Below are positions 57,803 to 64,000 of a stretch of DNA of 64,000 nucleotides, piece after piece. The position numbers and the translations under genes are program-made. The notes under the pieces were generated by a model that was given only the letters and a program-made list of their open reading frames with translations, did not search any database and was not told the origin of the DNA. Numbering within the stretch: the first letter of the stretch is position 1; each line of letters starts with the position of its first letter. The DNA is from Dokdonella_A sp937902695 (GTDB lineage: Bacteria; Pseudomonadota; Gammaproteobacteria; Xanthomonadales; Rhodanobacteraceae), in contig JBEHYO010000008.1 in the NCBI GenBank assembly GCA_048498135.1, positions 1 through 64,000 on the forward strand. Reading direction: 5' to 3'.

Positions 57803-59551
57803 ATGCGCGGCCGCATCCCCGAAAAGTTCATCGACGAGCTCCTCGCCCGCGTCGACATCGTCGATGTGATCCAGGAGCGCGTGCCGCTGAAGCGGTCGGG
57901 CCGCGACTGGTCGTCGCGATGCCCGTTCCACGACGAGCGCTCGCCGTCGTTCACGGTGAGCCCGGCCAAGCAGTTCTACCACTGCTTCGGCTGCGGCGCG
58001 CACGGGAGCGCGATCGGCTTCCTGATGAGCTACGACCGCCTCGAGTTTCCCGATGCGGTCGAGGAGCTCGCCGGTCGCGCCGGCCTCAAGGTGCCGTACG
58101 AAGGCGGTCGCGAGGCGCCGCGCGAGGATTCGACCGATCTTTACGCCGTGCTCGAAGCCGCGGCGGGTTTCTTCCGCAAGCAACTCGGCTTGAACGAAAC
58201 CGCGAGCAGGTATTTCGCCGATCGCGGCCTCGACGAAGCGACGATCGCACGCTTCAACCTCGGCTACGCGCCGGATCAGTGGGATGCGCTCAAGAATGCG
58301 CTCGGCACGAGCGCGCCGCGCATCGCGCTGCTGGAGAAGGCGGGCATGCTGACTACCGGCGAGCGCGGCTCGAAGTACGATCGTTTCCGCCATCGCGTCA
58401 TGTTTCCGATACTCGACCGGCGCGGTCGCACGATCGCGTTCGGCGGACGCGTGCTCGTGAAGGAAGACACGCCGAAATACCTCAACTCGCCGGAAACGCC
58501 GCTGTTCCACAAGGGCCGCGAGCTGTTCGGCCTCTGGCAGGTGCGCGAGGCGCACCAGAAGATTCCGCGGCTGATCGTCGTCGAGGGCTACATGGACGTG
58601 ATCAGCCTGCATCAGTTCGGCGTGCCGCAGGCGGTCGCGACGCTAGGCACCGCGACGACGCGCGATCACGCGGAAATCCTCTTTCGCCAATGCGCGGACG
58701 TGTATTTCTGCTTCGACGGCGACCGTGCCGGACGCCAGGCCGCGTGGCGCGCCGTCGAGTCGGTGCTGCCGCGCATGCGCGACGGCCGGCAGGCGATGTT
58801 CCTGTTCCTGCCCGACGGCGAGGATCCCGATACGCTGATCCGGCAGGAAGGCACGGCAGGGTTCGAAGAGCGCCTCAGGAACGCCACGCCGCTCAGCGAG
58901 TTCTTCTTCGCCGAGATCGGCAAGGACGTGAACATCGCGACGCTCGACGGCAAGGCGCGGCTCGCCGAGCGCGCGCGGCCGATGCTCGCGCAGATTCCCG
59001 ACGGCGCGTTCCGCGACCTGATGCTCGCCGAGCTCGATCGGTTGGCCGGCACGCACATCCAGGTCGCCGCCCCGGCGAGCGAGGCGCCGCAGGCACGATC
59101 GCCGACGAGACCGCAGCAGCGCTCGCTCGTGCGCTCGGCGGTCGCGCTGCTCGTGCAGACGCCGGCGCTCGCGGCCGCGATCGAGCCGCCGTGGACGTTC
59201 TCGGAATTGCGCCAGCCCGGCATTCCGCTGCTCGTCGAGTTGATCGCGCTCTGCCGCGACCGGCCCGACATCACGACCGGCTCGCTGCTCGAGCACTTCG
59301 CGGAGCGCGAGGAGGCGCGCGCGCTGCAGAAGCTCGCGGTCATGGATTTCCCCGGCGGCGAACAAGAAGCGCGCGCCGAGTTCCTCGACGCGTTGCGCCA
59401 GCTCGAACGGCAGACGCAACTGCAGCGGCGCGGCGAAATCGAGGCGAAGATCCGCGAAGGCGGCATCGCCGGCCTGTCCGATCTCGAAAAGAACGAGCTT
59501 CGCGCGCTGCAGGCGACGATCGATCGCGGCAGCGGATCGCGCCCCGAGTAG
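57803..59551 (+). CDS. dnaG: DNA primase
   Basis: 582 residues, normal size. CHC2 zinc finger: Cys40, His43, Cys61, Cys64 (C-P-F-H ... C-F-G-C-G). The RNA polymerase core includes the conserved R-F-R-H-R-V-M-F-P-I block, and the TOPRIM domain has V-V-E-G-Y-M-D-V and D-G-D-R-A-G. The C-terminal region from about 440 binds DnaB helicase. It makes RNA primers at the replication fork. The rpoD gene, usual next neighbour, does not follow; a cold-shock gene does. Confidence 0.97.
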   Translation: MRGRIPEKFIDELLARVDIVDVIQERVPLKRSGRDWSSRCPFHDERSPSFTVSPAKQFYHCFGCGAHGSAIGFLMSYDRLEFPDAVEELAGRAGLKVPYEGGREAPREDSTDLYAVLEAAAGFFRKQLGLNETASRYFADRGLDEATIARFNLGYAPDQWDALKNALGTSAPRIALLEKAGMLTTGERGSKYDRFRHRVMFPILDRRGRTIAFGGRVLVKEDTPKYLNSPETPLFHKGRELFGLWQVREAHQKIPRLIVVEGYMDVISLHQFGVPQAVATLGTATTRDHAEILFRQCADVYFCFDGDRAGRQAAWRAVESVLPRMRDGRQAMFLFLPDGEDPDTLIRQEGTAGFEERLRNATPLSEFFFAEIGKDVNIATLDGKARLAERARPMLAQIPDGAFRDLMLAELDRLAGTHIQVAAPASEAPQARSPTRPQQRSLVRSAVALLVQTPALAAAIEPPWTFSELRQPGIPLLVELIALCRDRPDITTGSLLEHFAEREEARALQKLAVMDFPGGEQEARAEFLDALRQLERQTQLQRRGEIEAKIREGGIAGLSDLEKNELRALQATIDRGSGSRPE

Positions 59552-59792
59552 CGCACGGCGACGCGCGCGTGCGCCGGTAGAGACGCTTCCCGGGCACCGA
59601 TTCGCTTTATCCGCGCAAACCCTGTAAGGTGGCCGCACTGTGCTTGACAGGGTCACTGTGAACCGTGACCTGATGCGGTCGATTCAACGATTCGCCTTCA
59701 TCACCACCTCGCTTTCTCCTTGCCAACCTCAGTCTCGGCCCGGGATGTTCCCAGGTCGCGAATCCTTGTTTTCGTTGTCAGGAGTAAGACAC
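59552..59792 (+). promoter_or_regulatory. Promoter and long leader of the cold-shock gene
   Basis: 241 bases without a gene. TTGACA at 59643-59648 could be a -35 box, but no good -10 follows at the right distance; TGTAAG at 59624-59629 is an alternative -10. A leader of about 130-150 bases before the ATG would be typical for cspA-type genes, whose leaders change fold with temperature. CAGGAG at 59780-59785 is the ribosome-binding site. Base composition is more mixed than in nearby coding DNA. Confidence 0.45.
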
Positions 59793-60002
59793 ATGGCTAA
59801 TCGTCAGATCGGTACCGTCAAATGGTTCAATGATGCGAAGGGCTTCGGCTTCATCGCGCCGGAAAGCGGCGCGGACGTCTTCGTGCACTTCCGCTCCATC
59901 CAGGGCTCGGGGTTCAAGACGCTGACCGAAGGTCAGAAGGTCAGCTTCGTCGCCACGCAGGGCCAGAAGGGCATGCAGGCTGAAGAAGTGCAGATGGCGT
60001 AA
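59793..60002 (+). CDS. Cold-shock protein (CspA family)
   Basis: 69 residues. RNA-binding motifs RNP1 K-G-F-G-F-I at 16-21 and RNP2 V-F-V-H-F at 29-33 are intact, with the start M-A-N-R-Q-I-G-T-V-K-W-F-N. It binds single-stranded RNA and DNA as a chaperone. The ATG is fixed by AGGAG seven bases before; the longer open frame upstream is leader. Ends 28 bases before a clear terminator. Confidence 0.96.
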   Translation: MANRQIGTVKWFNDAKGFGFIAPESGADVFVHFRSIQGSGFKTLTEGQKVSFVATQGQKGMQAEEVQMA

Positions 60003-60030
60003 CTGCTGCCTTCGCAGTAGATTTTCGAGA

Positions 60031-60061
60031 AACCCCGGGTCGAAAGACCCGGGGTTTTTTA
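60031..60061 (+). terminator. Rho-independent terminator of the cold-shock gene
   Basis: AACCCCGGGTC (60031-60041), GAAA tetraloop, GACCCGGGGTT (60046-60056) followed by TTTT: eleven base pairs and a T run. Confidence 0.95.
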
Positions 60062-60107
60062 TTGCGCGCGGTGTTGCCGATCTCTGCCGCGATATCTCTG
60101 TCCCTGC

Positions 60108-61478
60108 TTATTGATCACACAGCTCGTCGAAGCCGCTCGAGAAGAGCCGGTCGTCCACTTCGCCGAGTTGCCGCTCCACCGAACCGATATCGGCAACGCC
60201 GTTGACAGCGCGCGGCGCGCCGCGCTGGTCGACCATGAGCCCGCCGTCGTTGCCTTTGTCTATCGCGGTGCTGTTTAGCGAGAGCGCATGCGTTGGGGTT
60301 TTCCCGCCATTGTTGGCCAAAGGTTGCAAGCGAGCGCATCGGGTGACGGTATCCGGCGGCAACGGGAAATTCGACGAAGTGATCAGATTTTTTGCGCTCG
60401 TCGCTGCGAGCAAAGCACCATTGCTCCCGCCGATATCGCTGGCAGCGCCGTCTCTGCCCGTGTTGTTCGAAACGATCGAACTTTGCACGGTTATTGACGC
60501 ACCGGCGGAATGAATACCTACATACCGATCGGAACTCGAGGAATAACCGTGGTTGAAGGCGATAGTGCTATTCGCGATCGTCAGATTCCGCTCCGTCCAA
60601 ATGCCTCCGTATTCGAATGAGGAGCTATTTTGGGAAATTGTGCTGTTCGTGATCGTGTTGTCTTGCGGCCCCCCCACGTCAACCAGCGCGATACCGCCGA
60701 TGAAACTCGACGCAGCATTCCTGGATATTGTCGACGCAACGATCGTGACGCTCCCGCTTACATACATACCTCCGCCCGTCTCGGCCGAATTGGAATCGAT
60801 GACAGAGTTGAACGCCCGTAGGTCACCTCCGATGTATGCGCCGCCACCGTATACACGAGCGGTATACGCAGAAGATGCCGCATAACTGGATTCGATTGTG
60901 GCGCCATACAAGAACAAATCGCCTAGCGTGGCGACTCCTCCGCCGCCAGCGTGCAGGCTCCCTACAGACACACTGCAGTTAGTGATCTTTGAATTCCGCA
61001 AGACGACACTGCTTTCCGAATAGATGCAACCTCCGTAAGGCGAAGCGTCATCGAAATTGTGCCCGTTCGCGAATGTCAGATCGGAAATGTCTATCTTCGC
61101 AGCGCCCAGATGTACGAGCACCCTCGAGTTGAACGCGGCGTCGATGGTCAGCTCGTGATTCGTCGGCCCCTTGAGATAGAGGAAGTCCTGCGGGACTGCA
61201 ATCGCCAATCCGCTCAGCGTGATCGTGCTGCATGCAAGCGCCGAGAGATCGACCGTATCGCCACTCGACGCGAAGGCAACCTCGTACCGCAAGGTGCCGG
61301 GGCTCAGGTCATCCTCGCACTTCGTTACGGGGATGACGGTGGTTCTCGGCACCCCCGTGGATTTCGTGGCGGCTATCTGTACGGTCGCCGAGTATGCGGG
61401 GTTCAGCACGACTCCAATCGCGGCAGCGAGCAGCGTGCGGCACGCGCGATATCGGCTGACACCAAAGTGATGGGACAT
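60108..61478 (-). CDS. Secreted right-handed beta-helix (choice-of-anchor Q-type) protein
   Basis: 456 residues from ATG. Signal peptide of about 30 residues (ending P-A-Y-S-A). Residues about 60-390 consist of short irregular repeats rich in N-S-x-I, G-G-G and A-S-x-I-S turns, for example I-V-A-S-T-I-S-R-N and I-T-N-S-T-I-S-Q-N, the pattern of a right-handed parallel beta-helix. Near the C terminus comes L-A-N-N-G-G-K-T-P-T-H-A-L and D-Q-R-G-A-P-R, a choice-of-anchor-Q-like module. The protein ends D-D-R-L-F-S-S-G-F-D-E-L-C-D-Q, similar to the tail of the propeller protein at 6147. GC content and codon use are visibly lower than in neighbours, suggesting transfer. Extracellular or surface; role unknown. 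Confidence 0.83.
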   Translation of the reverse strand: MSHHFGVSRYRACRTLLAAAIGVVLNPAYSATVQIAATKSTGVPRTTVIPVTKCEDDLSPGTLRYEVAFASSGDTVDLSALACSTITLSGLAIAVPQDFLYLKGPTNHELTIDAAFNSRVLVHLGAAKIDISDLTFANGHNFDDASPYGGCIYSESSVVLRNSKITNCSVSVGSLHAGGGGVATLGDLFLYGATIESSYAASSAYTARVYGGGAYIGGDLRAFNSVIDSNSAETGGGMYVSGSVTIVASTISRNAASSFIGGIALVDVGGPQDNTITNSTISQNSSSFEYGGIWTERNLTIANSTIAFNHGYSSSSDRYVGIHSAGASITVQSSIVSNNTGRDGAASDIGGSNGALLAATSAKNLITSSNFPLPPDTVTRCARLQPLANNGGKTPTHALSLNSTAIDKGNDGGLMVDQRGAPRAVNGVADIGSVERQLGEVDDRLFSSGFDELCDQ

Positions 61479-61577
61479 GGCAAAGGCATCCGGGCGTTGG
61501 GATAACCTTGCTTACGAGAATCGAACCGAATGCGGACATTTTGCCCGGCACGGACCGCCATGATGGCCCCCATGATG

Positions 61578-63197
61578 TCAACGCGACCGCTTGAGATCCT
61601 TGCAGATTGCGGCTGCGGCGTTGTGTCCGGGCGCCCCAGTGACGCCGCCGCCCGGATGCGTTCCGGCGCCGCAGAGATAAAGTCCCGGCAACGCGCCGCG
61701 ATAGTCCGCGTAACCGATCATCGGCCGCGCGCTGAAAAGCTGATTGAGCGACAGCGCGCCGTGGAAGATGTCGCCGCCGATCAGGCCGAAATCGCGTTCG
61801 AGATCGAGCGGGCTCTTGATTTGCCGGCCGAGCACCGACGCCCTGAAGCCCGGCGCGAAACGGTCGACGGTCGCGATCATGACGTCGGCGACTTCGTCGC
61901 GATGGTCGTCCCACGATCGGCCGTCCGGCAACTCGGGCGCGACGTGCTGGCAGAAAAGGCTCGCCACGTGCCGGCCCGCCGGCGCGAGCGAATCGTCCAG
62001 CGTCGATGGAATCAGCATCTCGACGATCGGCTCGCGCGACCAGCCGTACTGGCGCGCGTCGAGATACGCGCGGTCCATGTAGTCCAGCGTCGGCGCCATG
62101 ATGATGCCGGCCGTCAGGTGATCGCCGGGCTCCGGCAGCGCGGTGAAGCGCGGCAGTTCCGAGAGTGCGACGTTCATGCGGAACGTGCCCGAGCCGCAGC
62201 GCCAGTTCGCCATGCGCTCCTGCACCGGCGCGGGCACGGCGGCGCGCGCGATCAGGCGCTCGTAGAGGAGCTTCGGATTGACGTTCGCGACGACGGCGCG
62301 CGCATGGATCACGTCGCTCTTCTCGCTGACGACGCCGACCGCGCGGCCCGGCTCCGATCCGGTACGTTCGACGACGACCTCGCGCACGCCCTCGCCGACG
62401 CGGATCTCGACGCCCGCCGCCTGCGCCGCCTTGGCCATCGCCTGCGTGATCGCGCCCATGCCGCCGATCGCGTGGCCCCACGCGCCCTTGACGCCGTTCA
62501 CCTCGCCGAACACGTGGTGCAGCAGCACGTACGCCGAGCCCGGCGTGTACGGGCTCGCGTAGTTGCCGACGATGCCGTCGAAGCCGAGCACGGCCTTGAT
62601 CGGATCGCTTTCGAAGAAGCGATCGAGATATTCGGCCGCCGAGACCGCGAAGAGATCCATGAGGTCGGTGCGCAGCGTCGCGTCGATCGACGCGAGGCGC
62701 TTGCCCAGACGGCCCGCGCGCATCAGCTCCGGCAACGCTTTCAGCCAGCCGGCGTCGGTCACGTTCGGCGGCGCTTCGAGCGCGAGCGCGCGCAGCACGT
62801 CGGCGATCGCATCGAGCCGGCGCTCGTAGTCGGGCAGGCGATCGGCGTCGCGCTGCGAGAACTTCGCGACTTCGGCGTGCGTGCGGCCGGCGCCGGTCGC
62901 GAGGTAGCGCCCGTCCGGCAGCGGCAGGAAGTTGTTGAGCTTGCGCATGACGATGCGCAGGCCATGCGCTTCGAGATCGAGATCGCGGATGACCTTCGGC
63001 TGCAGCAGCGAGACCGTGTAGGCCGCGACCGAATTGCGAAATCCCGGATGGAACTCCTCGGTCACGGCCGCGCCGCCGACGACGCCGCGGCGTTCGAGCA
63101 CGAGCACCTTGAGGCCAGCCTTGGCGAGGTACGTGGCGCAAACGAGGCCGTTGTGGCCGGCGCCGATCAGGATTACGTCGTAACGGGCGTTCGTCAT
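61578..63197 (-). CDS. FAD-dependent oxidoreductase, PYROXD2/phytoene-desaturase-like
   Basis: 539 residues from the ATG at 63197. N-terminal FAD-binding fold D-V-I-L-I-G-A-G-H-N-G-L-V-C-A and E-R-R at the end of strand 2, then G-G-A-A-V-T-E-E. The C-terminal FAD motif G-L-Y-L-C-G-A-G-T-H-P-G-G-G-V-T-G is present. This matches the large amine-oxidase/carotenoid-desaturase-like NAD(P)/FAD family (CrtI-like, human PYROXD2). No carotenoid genes are near, so a carotenoid role is not supported; substrate unknown. Confidence 0.9.
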   Translation of the reverse strand: MTNARYDVILIGAGHNGLVCATYLAKAGLKVLVLERRGVVGGAAVTEEFHPGFRNSVAAYTVSLLQPKVIRDLDLEAHGLRIVMRKLNNFLPLPDGRYLATGAGRTHAEVAKFSQRDADRLPDYERRLDAIADVLRALALEAPPNVTDAGWLKALPELMRAGRLGKRLASIDATLRTDLMDLFAVSAAEYLDRFFESDPIKAVLGFDGIVGNYASPYTPGSAYVLLHHVFGEVNGVKGAWGHAIGGMGAITQAMAKAAQAAGVEIRVGEGVREVVVERTGSEPGRAVGVVSEKSDVIHARAVVANVNPKLLYERLIARAAVPAPVQERMANWRCGSGTFRMNVALSELPRFTALPEPGDHLTAGIIMAPTLDYMDRAYLDARQYGWSREPIVEMLIPSTLDDSLAPAGRHVASLFCQHVAPELPDGRSWDDHRDEVADVMIATVDRFAPGFRASVLGRQIKSPLDLERDFGLIGGDIFHGALSLNQLFSARPMIGYADYRGALPGLYLCGAGTHPGGGVTGAPGHNAAAAICKDLKRSR

Positions 63198-63229
63198 GGG
63201 CGCATTATGGCAGCAGCCCCGCGGACGAC

Positions 63230-63310
63230 GTCGTACCGGCGAAAGCGGGCATCCATTTTCTCTTTGCGGCCGCGTCAAGCAAAATGGATTCCCGCTTCCG
63301 CGGGATCGAC
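63230..63310. repeat. Inverted repeat of REP type
   Basis: Two arms of about 30 bases, the first with CGGCGAAAGCGGGCATCCAT (63237-63256) and the second with ATGGATTCCCGCTTCCGCGG (63284-63303), separated by about 20 bases, form a long imperfect hairpin. The CGAAAGCGGG core is related to the elements at 31.9 and 53.7 kb, but the ends differ, so it may be another subfamily. Confidence 0.7.
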
Positions 63311-63323
63311 GCCTTCTGCGACC

Positions 63324-64000
63324 TTGAGAACGATCAACGCCACCCGCTACGTGACGCCGCTTCGCGAAGGCGGCTCGCTGCCCGCGATCGTCGAAGCCGA
63401 CGACGAGGGCATGTATGTGCTCAAATTCCGCGGCGCCGGCCAGGGGCCGAAGGCGCTGATCGCGGAGCTCGTCGCGGGCGAGATCGCGCGTGCGCTCGGG
63501 CTTCCGGTGCCGGAAATCGTCTTCGTCGAGCTCGATGCCGAGCTCGCGCGCACGGAGCCCGATCCTGAAATCCAGGATCTCATCAAGGCGAGCACCGGGC
63601 TCAATCTCGCGCTCGATTACCTGCCCGGGGCGGTCACATTCGATCCCGTCGTCGAAGCTGTCGACGCCGAGCTCGCGTCGAAGATCGTCTGGTTCGACGC
63701 GCTCGTCACGAACGTCGACCGCACGCCGCGCAATGCGAACATGCTGGTCTGGCATCGCAGGCTCTGGCTCATCGACCACGGCGCGGCGCTTTATTTCCAC
63801 CACGCGTGGGACGACTACCTCGCGCGCGCGGCCGCGCCGTTCGCGCTGGTCCGCGATCACGTGCTGCTGCCGCGCGCGGAGAAGCTCGCCGATGTCGATG
63901 CCGCGCTCGCATCGCGGCTCGACGACCGCACGATCGACGGCATCGTCGATCTCGTTCCCGCGGCGTGGCTCGGCGGCGACGCGCCGTTCGCCGATCACCG
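63324..64000 (+). CDS. HipA-like kinase family protein (truncated by window edge)
   Basis: Open frame from a TTG to the right edge, 225 residues visible, no stop. Sequence starts R-T-I-N-A-T-R-Y-V-T-P-L-R-E-G-G-S and has V-L-K-F-R-G-A-G-Q-G-P-K-A-L (ATP-binding Lys) and L-P-V-P-E-I-V-F-V-E-L-D. The catalytic Asp is probably in L-V-T-N-V-D-R-T-P-R-N-A-N, followed by W-L-I-D-H-G-A, a DFG-like metal site. It is the short HipA-2-type kinase, not full HipA, and no HipB-type antitoxin gene precedes it. Substrate unknown. Confidence 0.8.
   Translation, partial: MRTINATRYVTPLREGGSLPAIVEADDEGMYVLKFRGAGQGPKALIAELVAGEIARALGLPVPEIVFVELDAELARTEPDPEIQDLIKASTGLNLALDYLPGAVTFDPVVEAVDAELASKIVWFDALVTNVDRTPRNANMLVWHRRLWLIDHGAALYFHHAWDDYLARAAAPFALVRDHVLLPRAEKLADVDAALASRLDDRTIDGIVDLVPAAWLGGDAPFADH

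Noticed and set aside
61578..63197. Carotenoid biosynthesis gene (crtI)
   Set aside because: The protein is in the wider desaturase-like family, but no phytoene synthase or other carotenoid gene is near.
63324..64000. HipAB toxin-antitoxin pair
   Set aside because: The kinase is of the short type and no HipB-like helix-turn-helix gene precedes it.

Overview
The window is about 64 kb of very GC-rich (roughly two-thirds G+C), gene-dense bacterial chromosome. Gene content and order point to a gammaproteobacterium of the Xanthomonadales/Lysobacterales group, probably Rhodanobacteraceae-like: engB next to cytochrome c4 and two tandem dsbA genes, a slt / cca / pteridine reductase / folK / folB / tsaD / rpsU / yqeY / dnaG stretch, a lipoprotein truncated globin, S41 tricorn-type protease, TonB receptor, and secreted proteins ending in an IFANGFD-like tail. 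This assignment is inference from gene content, not from an rRNA. I see no rRNA, tRNA, CRISPR array, phage or transposase gene.

Layout. 1-5.8 kb is part of an exopolysaccharide locus: the end of a glycosyltransferase, then a five-gene minus-strand run (unknown membrane-anchored protein, NodB deacetylase, GT4 glycosyltransferase, O-antigen-ligase-like polymerase, second deacetylase). 6.1-8.1 kb encodes a secreted PQQ-like beta-propeller. 8.2-9.9 kb is a flavin monooxygenase/flavin reductase pair. 10.3-20.1 kb is the most interesting part: eight tightly packed plus-strand genes (acyl-CoA dehydrogenase-like flavoprotein, class II aaRS-like amino acid:[carrier protein] ligase, DUF1839 protein, AcpS, carrier protein with an unusual TSH phosphopantetheine motif, GH2 beta-mannosidase-like enzyme, a 960-residue hydrolase-hydrolase-acyltransferase fusion, and an esterase). 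Several neighbours overlap by ATGA or lie within 3 bases, so this is almost certainly one operon. It is followed by a DnaJ-domain membrane protein, an ATP-grasp ligase and an undecaprenyl-phosphate sugar transferase, so the carrier-protein operon sits inside exopolysaccharide surroundings. My inference is a pathway that activates an amino acid on a stand-alone carrier protein, may oxidise it, and may transfer it to a glycan or other acceptor.

24-36 kb is mostly housekeeping and accessory genes: glmS, TraB/GumN, LOG, TfoX C-terminal domain, free Met-sulfoxide reductase, TMEM175-like protein, bioD, a membrane protein, a large S41 protease and a VapBC-type toxin-antitoxin pair with its likely operator. 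36-45 kb has gshA, engB, cytochrome c4, two DsbA proteins, an endonuclease/exonuclease/phosphatase protein and a TonB-dependent receptor. 45-60 kb has slt, an acyltransferase, an NDUFA9-like protein, the globin lipoprotein, cca, a YdcF protein, a MidA-like methyltransferase, the pteridine reductase, a hemerythrin-like protein, folK-folB, tsaD, the rpsU-yqeY-dnaG group and a cold-shock gene with a clear terminator. 60-64 kb has a beta-helix secreted protein of lower GC content, an FAD oxidoreductase and the start of a HipA-like kinase.

Three intergenic spots carry related REP-type palindromes. Start codons were chosen from family alignment, overlap with the neighbour and visible Shine-Dalgarno sequences; GTG and TTG starts are common here and are noted where used.
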